From Tachypleus tridentatus (lineage: Eukaryota; Arthropoda; Merostomata; Xiphosura; Limulidae): a stretch of 64,000 nt of DNA. Each line of letters opens with the position of its first letter. The first letter of the stretch is position 1. The translations under genes were made by a program, and so were the position numbers. Below the pieces are notes generated by a model. It was not told the origin of the DNA, searched no databases, and worked only from the letters and a program-made list of their open reading frames with translations. The stretch spans positions 151,649,592-151,713,591 of the forward strand of contig NC_134832.1 in the NCBI RefSeq assembly GCF_004210375.1, written 5' to 3'. This document shows positions 62,062 through 64,000 of the stretch, one piece after another.

Positions 62062-62246
62062 ACGTGATTAACCTAATAGTGATCCAGCTATTCGTCAGTA
62101 AATCAGTAGCCCAAGAGTTAGCGGTGGTTGGTGGTGACTAGCTGTCTTCCCTCTACTTTTACACTGCTAAATTAGGAACGGCTAGCGCATATAGCTCTCG
62201 TGTAGCTTTGCGCGAAATTCAAAAACAAATAAAAACAAACAACGTT
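62062..62246 (+). mobile_element. SINE-1, 5'-truncated, opposite orientation to its neighbour
   Basis: Starts within the body (acgtgattaacctaatagtg), runs through agtagcccaagagttagcgg, tcttccctctacttttacac and gctttgcgcgaaattcaaaa, then ends caaataaaaacaaac. It is 37 bp from the inverted full-length SINE-1. Confidence 0.8.
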
Positions 62247-62658
62247 TTCGTTGTTCTTACTTTAAAAAGAAACGCATCAATAGTTCTGAGAGACAATTGT
62301 TCCTTGTCATCGAAAGTGTACATTGACAGATTACCTTATTGAGAGTTCACCGTGACTGAAATGACATAACACTTTCTTGTCAACTATATGTATTGTTAGA
62401 AAATACAAAAAATAAGATAACGTAATAGATAAGCTAAATATAGATATATATATCCAAGAATAGATAAGATAGCCATATGTATACCGACCCGCTGAAATTA
62501 CAGTATATGCGGAAACAATTGCACAAAAGTTGGTTTTACTTGTAACAGTTTCTTGCAATCTCATTTATTACGTCATTCGACAAATGTACAACGCCCTCCA
62601 TTTTCGAAACATTCGAGAAAAACTAATTTTTATCATTTGAGAACCTTTAACAGCGTGT
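62247..62658. other. No recognisable gene
   Basis: Contains aaaaagaaacgcatcaa near 62263, which recalls the Tc1 end but has no partner. Nothing else. Confidence 0.4.
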
Positions 62659-62778
62659 TTATTTGGGGTTTTATTGCAAAATACCACAACAAATTATTTG
62701 CGCTGTGCCCAATATGGGTATCGAATTCACGTTTTTTGGATGTGTAAGCCTTCAAGTTTGCCATAAAGCCACTAGGGT
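62659..62778 (-). mobile_element. SINE-3-like, degraded
   Basis: Reverse complement of ccctagtggctttatggcaa, cttacacatccaaaaaacgt, gaattcgatacccatattgg and gcacagcgc. Confidence 0.55.
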
Positions 62779-63477
62779 TCGAGCTGGTCATTTTAAATAG
62801 ATTGTGTTGTAATTTTTGTGGTGTAAAAGACAACAACAGAAATATACTCAATATGAGAAAAAAGAACTACCAAAACTACTTATAAAATTGATATAACAAG
62901 CCTATGAATGGCATATAAAGTTGTATTTTCTTAACATCATTTCTCAGAATAAAGTACTTACAATTTCCGGTATCTGCAAAGCGACACACCTGGCTAAATA
63001 ACGAAACAGCTGTCGCCAACGGACACAATAATTCGACTTTTCCTTTTCTTGAAAGGGTACAAATTTATTGTTTTTGTTGTTTTTAATAAATATTAAACCA
63101 TGGAAAATAAAATTAAAAGTCGCCTAAAGAATAATGAAAATTTGCAAAAGTTCATTAACGTTCTTTTTCTACTTCTTTAGGCCTAAGCTATGATGGGCAA
63201 ACGATCGTTCTGGTTATAATGTTATTATTCGAGACACTTGATTTTCGCAGGAGATTCAGCTTGAATAAGTTACGCATTACGTGATTCAGCTGCGCTGTTT
63301 AAACAAAACATTTACGCTTATCTAGCTAGATGACAGAACAGGAATTTTCAAATTTAATGGTGCTATATGTATATGTGGGCTAGACGGTCATATTACAGAC
63401 TCCTAGAACTTAGGTGTTGTCTTACCTAATTCTGAGCCAGTAACTAGCACACTGAAATTGGTAAATATAATTTCATA
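62779..63477. other. No recognisable gene
   Basis: AT-rich; nothing identified. Confidence 0.5.
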
Positions 63478-64000
63478 CAGTGGCGTACTAAGGGAGGGTG
63501 CGAGGGGGTGATCCGCCTTTGGGTAACTGGCAGGAGGGCGTGTCATCTGGAGACTTGAAATACCGGTACAAATTTTCAAACGAAAAATTCAACAAAGTAA
63601 GAAAAATACTGAAATTTTTCAAACTATTACAACAACTTAATGTTAATTTCCACTATGAAATACATTTTTTTTTATTGACAGTACAAAAATTTACAAACGA
63701 AAAATTAAATTTTTCATAAAAATTACATCGAAAGGTGAACGTTTGTTAACGTTTTAGTCATCAATTTGTTGAGTATAGCCAGCTAGCTGCAAGTCACATT
63801 TCACATCTTGTTCACTTAACACTGTGATTCCACATACATGAGTTTAATTAAATAATCATTATAAAACATGCTGGTGTTCATAACAATATCATGATACTTA
63901 TACCAGTGTCTAGTAATTTTTGACAAAGTGGTATTATAGTGATGTTTAAGTGTTTATAAATGCATCGTCGTGATGCTATAGAAACTCATGTTTATGAATG
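63478..64000 (+). mobile_element. hAT-like transposon end, running out of the window
   Basis: cagtggcgtactaagggagg followed by gcgagggggtgatccgcctt and gggtaactggcaggagggcg, in the style of a hAT terminus (CAGTGGCGTAGCTAGGG...). The interior is AT-rich with a short frame (63498-63719) of no recognised domain. The other end is not in the window. Confidence 0.4.

Overview
The window is AT-rich animal nuclear DNA, almost certainly arthropod and probably chelicerate. The grounds are: small secreted Gly/Tyr-rich genes with a four-codon first exon as in arthropod cuticle-protein genes; many tRNA-derived SINEs of at least three families; Penelope-like retroelements with a GIY-YIG nuclease; Tc1, piggyBac and hAT remnants; and 28S rRNA-derived sequence. 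The commonest SINE looks to me like one from horseshoe crabs. That is recall, not a search, so Xiphosura is only a leading guess.

The only host genes I can support are four paralogues, all on the minus strand, plus one inverted relic. They lie at 8681-10680 (gene 1), 18499-19382 (gene 2, diverged), 34654-36641 (gene 3) and 41389-43347 (gene 4), with the relic at 46132-46270. Each intact gene has a TATA box, a 12-nt first exon (M-K-F/L-T), a phase-0 intron and a second exon. Exon 2 encodes the rest of a signal peptide, Gly/Tyr tandem repeats and a conserved C-terminus, HGVYCPWAYPVY. They read as secreted structural (cuticle-like) or antimicrobial-like peptides; the sequence does not decide which.

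The genes ride on segmental duplications. Module A occupies 1-6275 and recurs at about 20498-26776. Module B, about 6.7 kb with the gene, occurs as 6276-11535 (gene 1), a truncated copy 11536-15871 split by a retroelement composite, a diverged tail 30090-32270, and two head-to-tail copies at 32271-38982 (gene 3) and 38983-44945 (gene 4). An inverted, decayed copy (46107 to about 47640) starts beyond a Tc1 element at 44948-46099. Genes 3 and 4 encode the same protein; gene 1 has one more octapeptide repeat.

The rest is mobile-element debris and non-coding DNA. A composite at 11673-14539, with a 14-bp target duplication, combines an inverted Penelope-like end, two rearranged 28S rRNA pieces heading a LINE ORF1, and a Penelope-like nuclease region. 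A second Penelope-like complex (51338 to about 54545) encloses a LINE reverse-transcriptase fragment and a SINE. Between about 47.6 and 64 kb I see SINEs, minisatellites, a 38-bp perfect inverted repeat and a hAT-like end, but no host gene.
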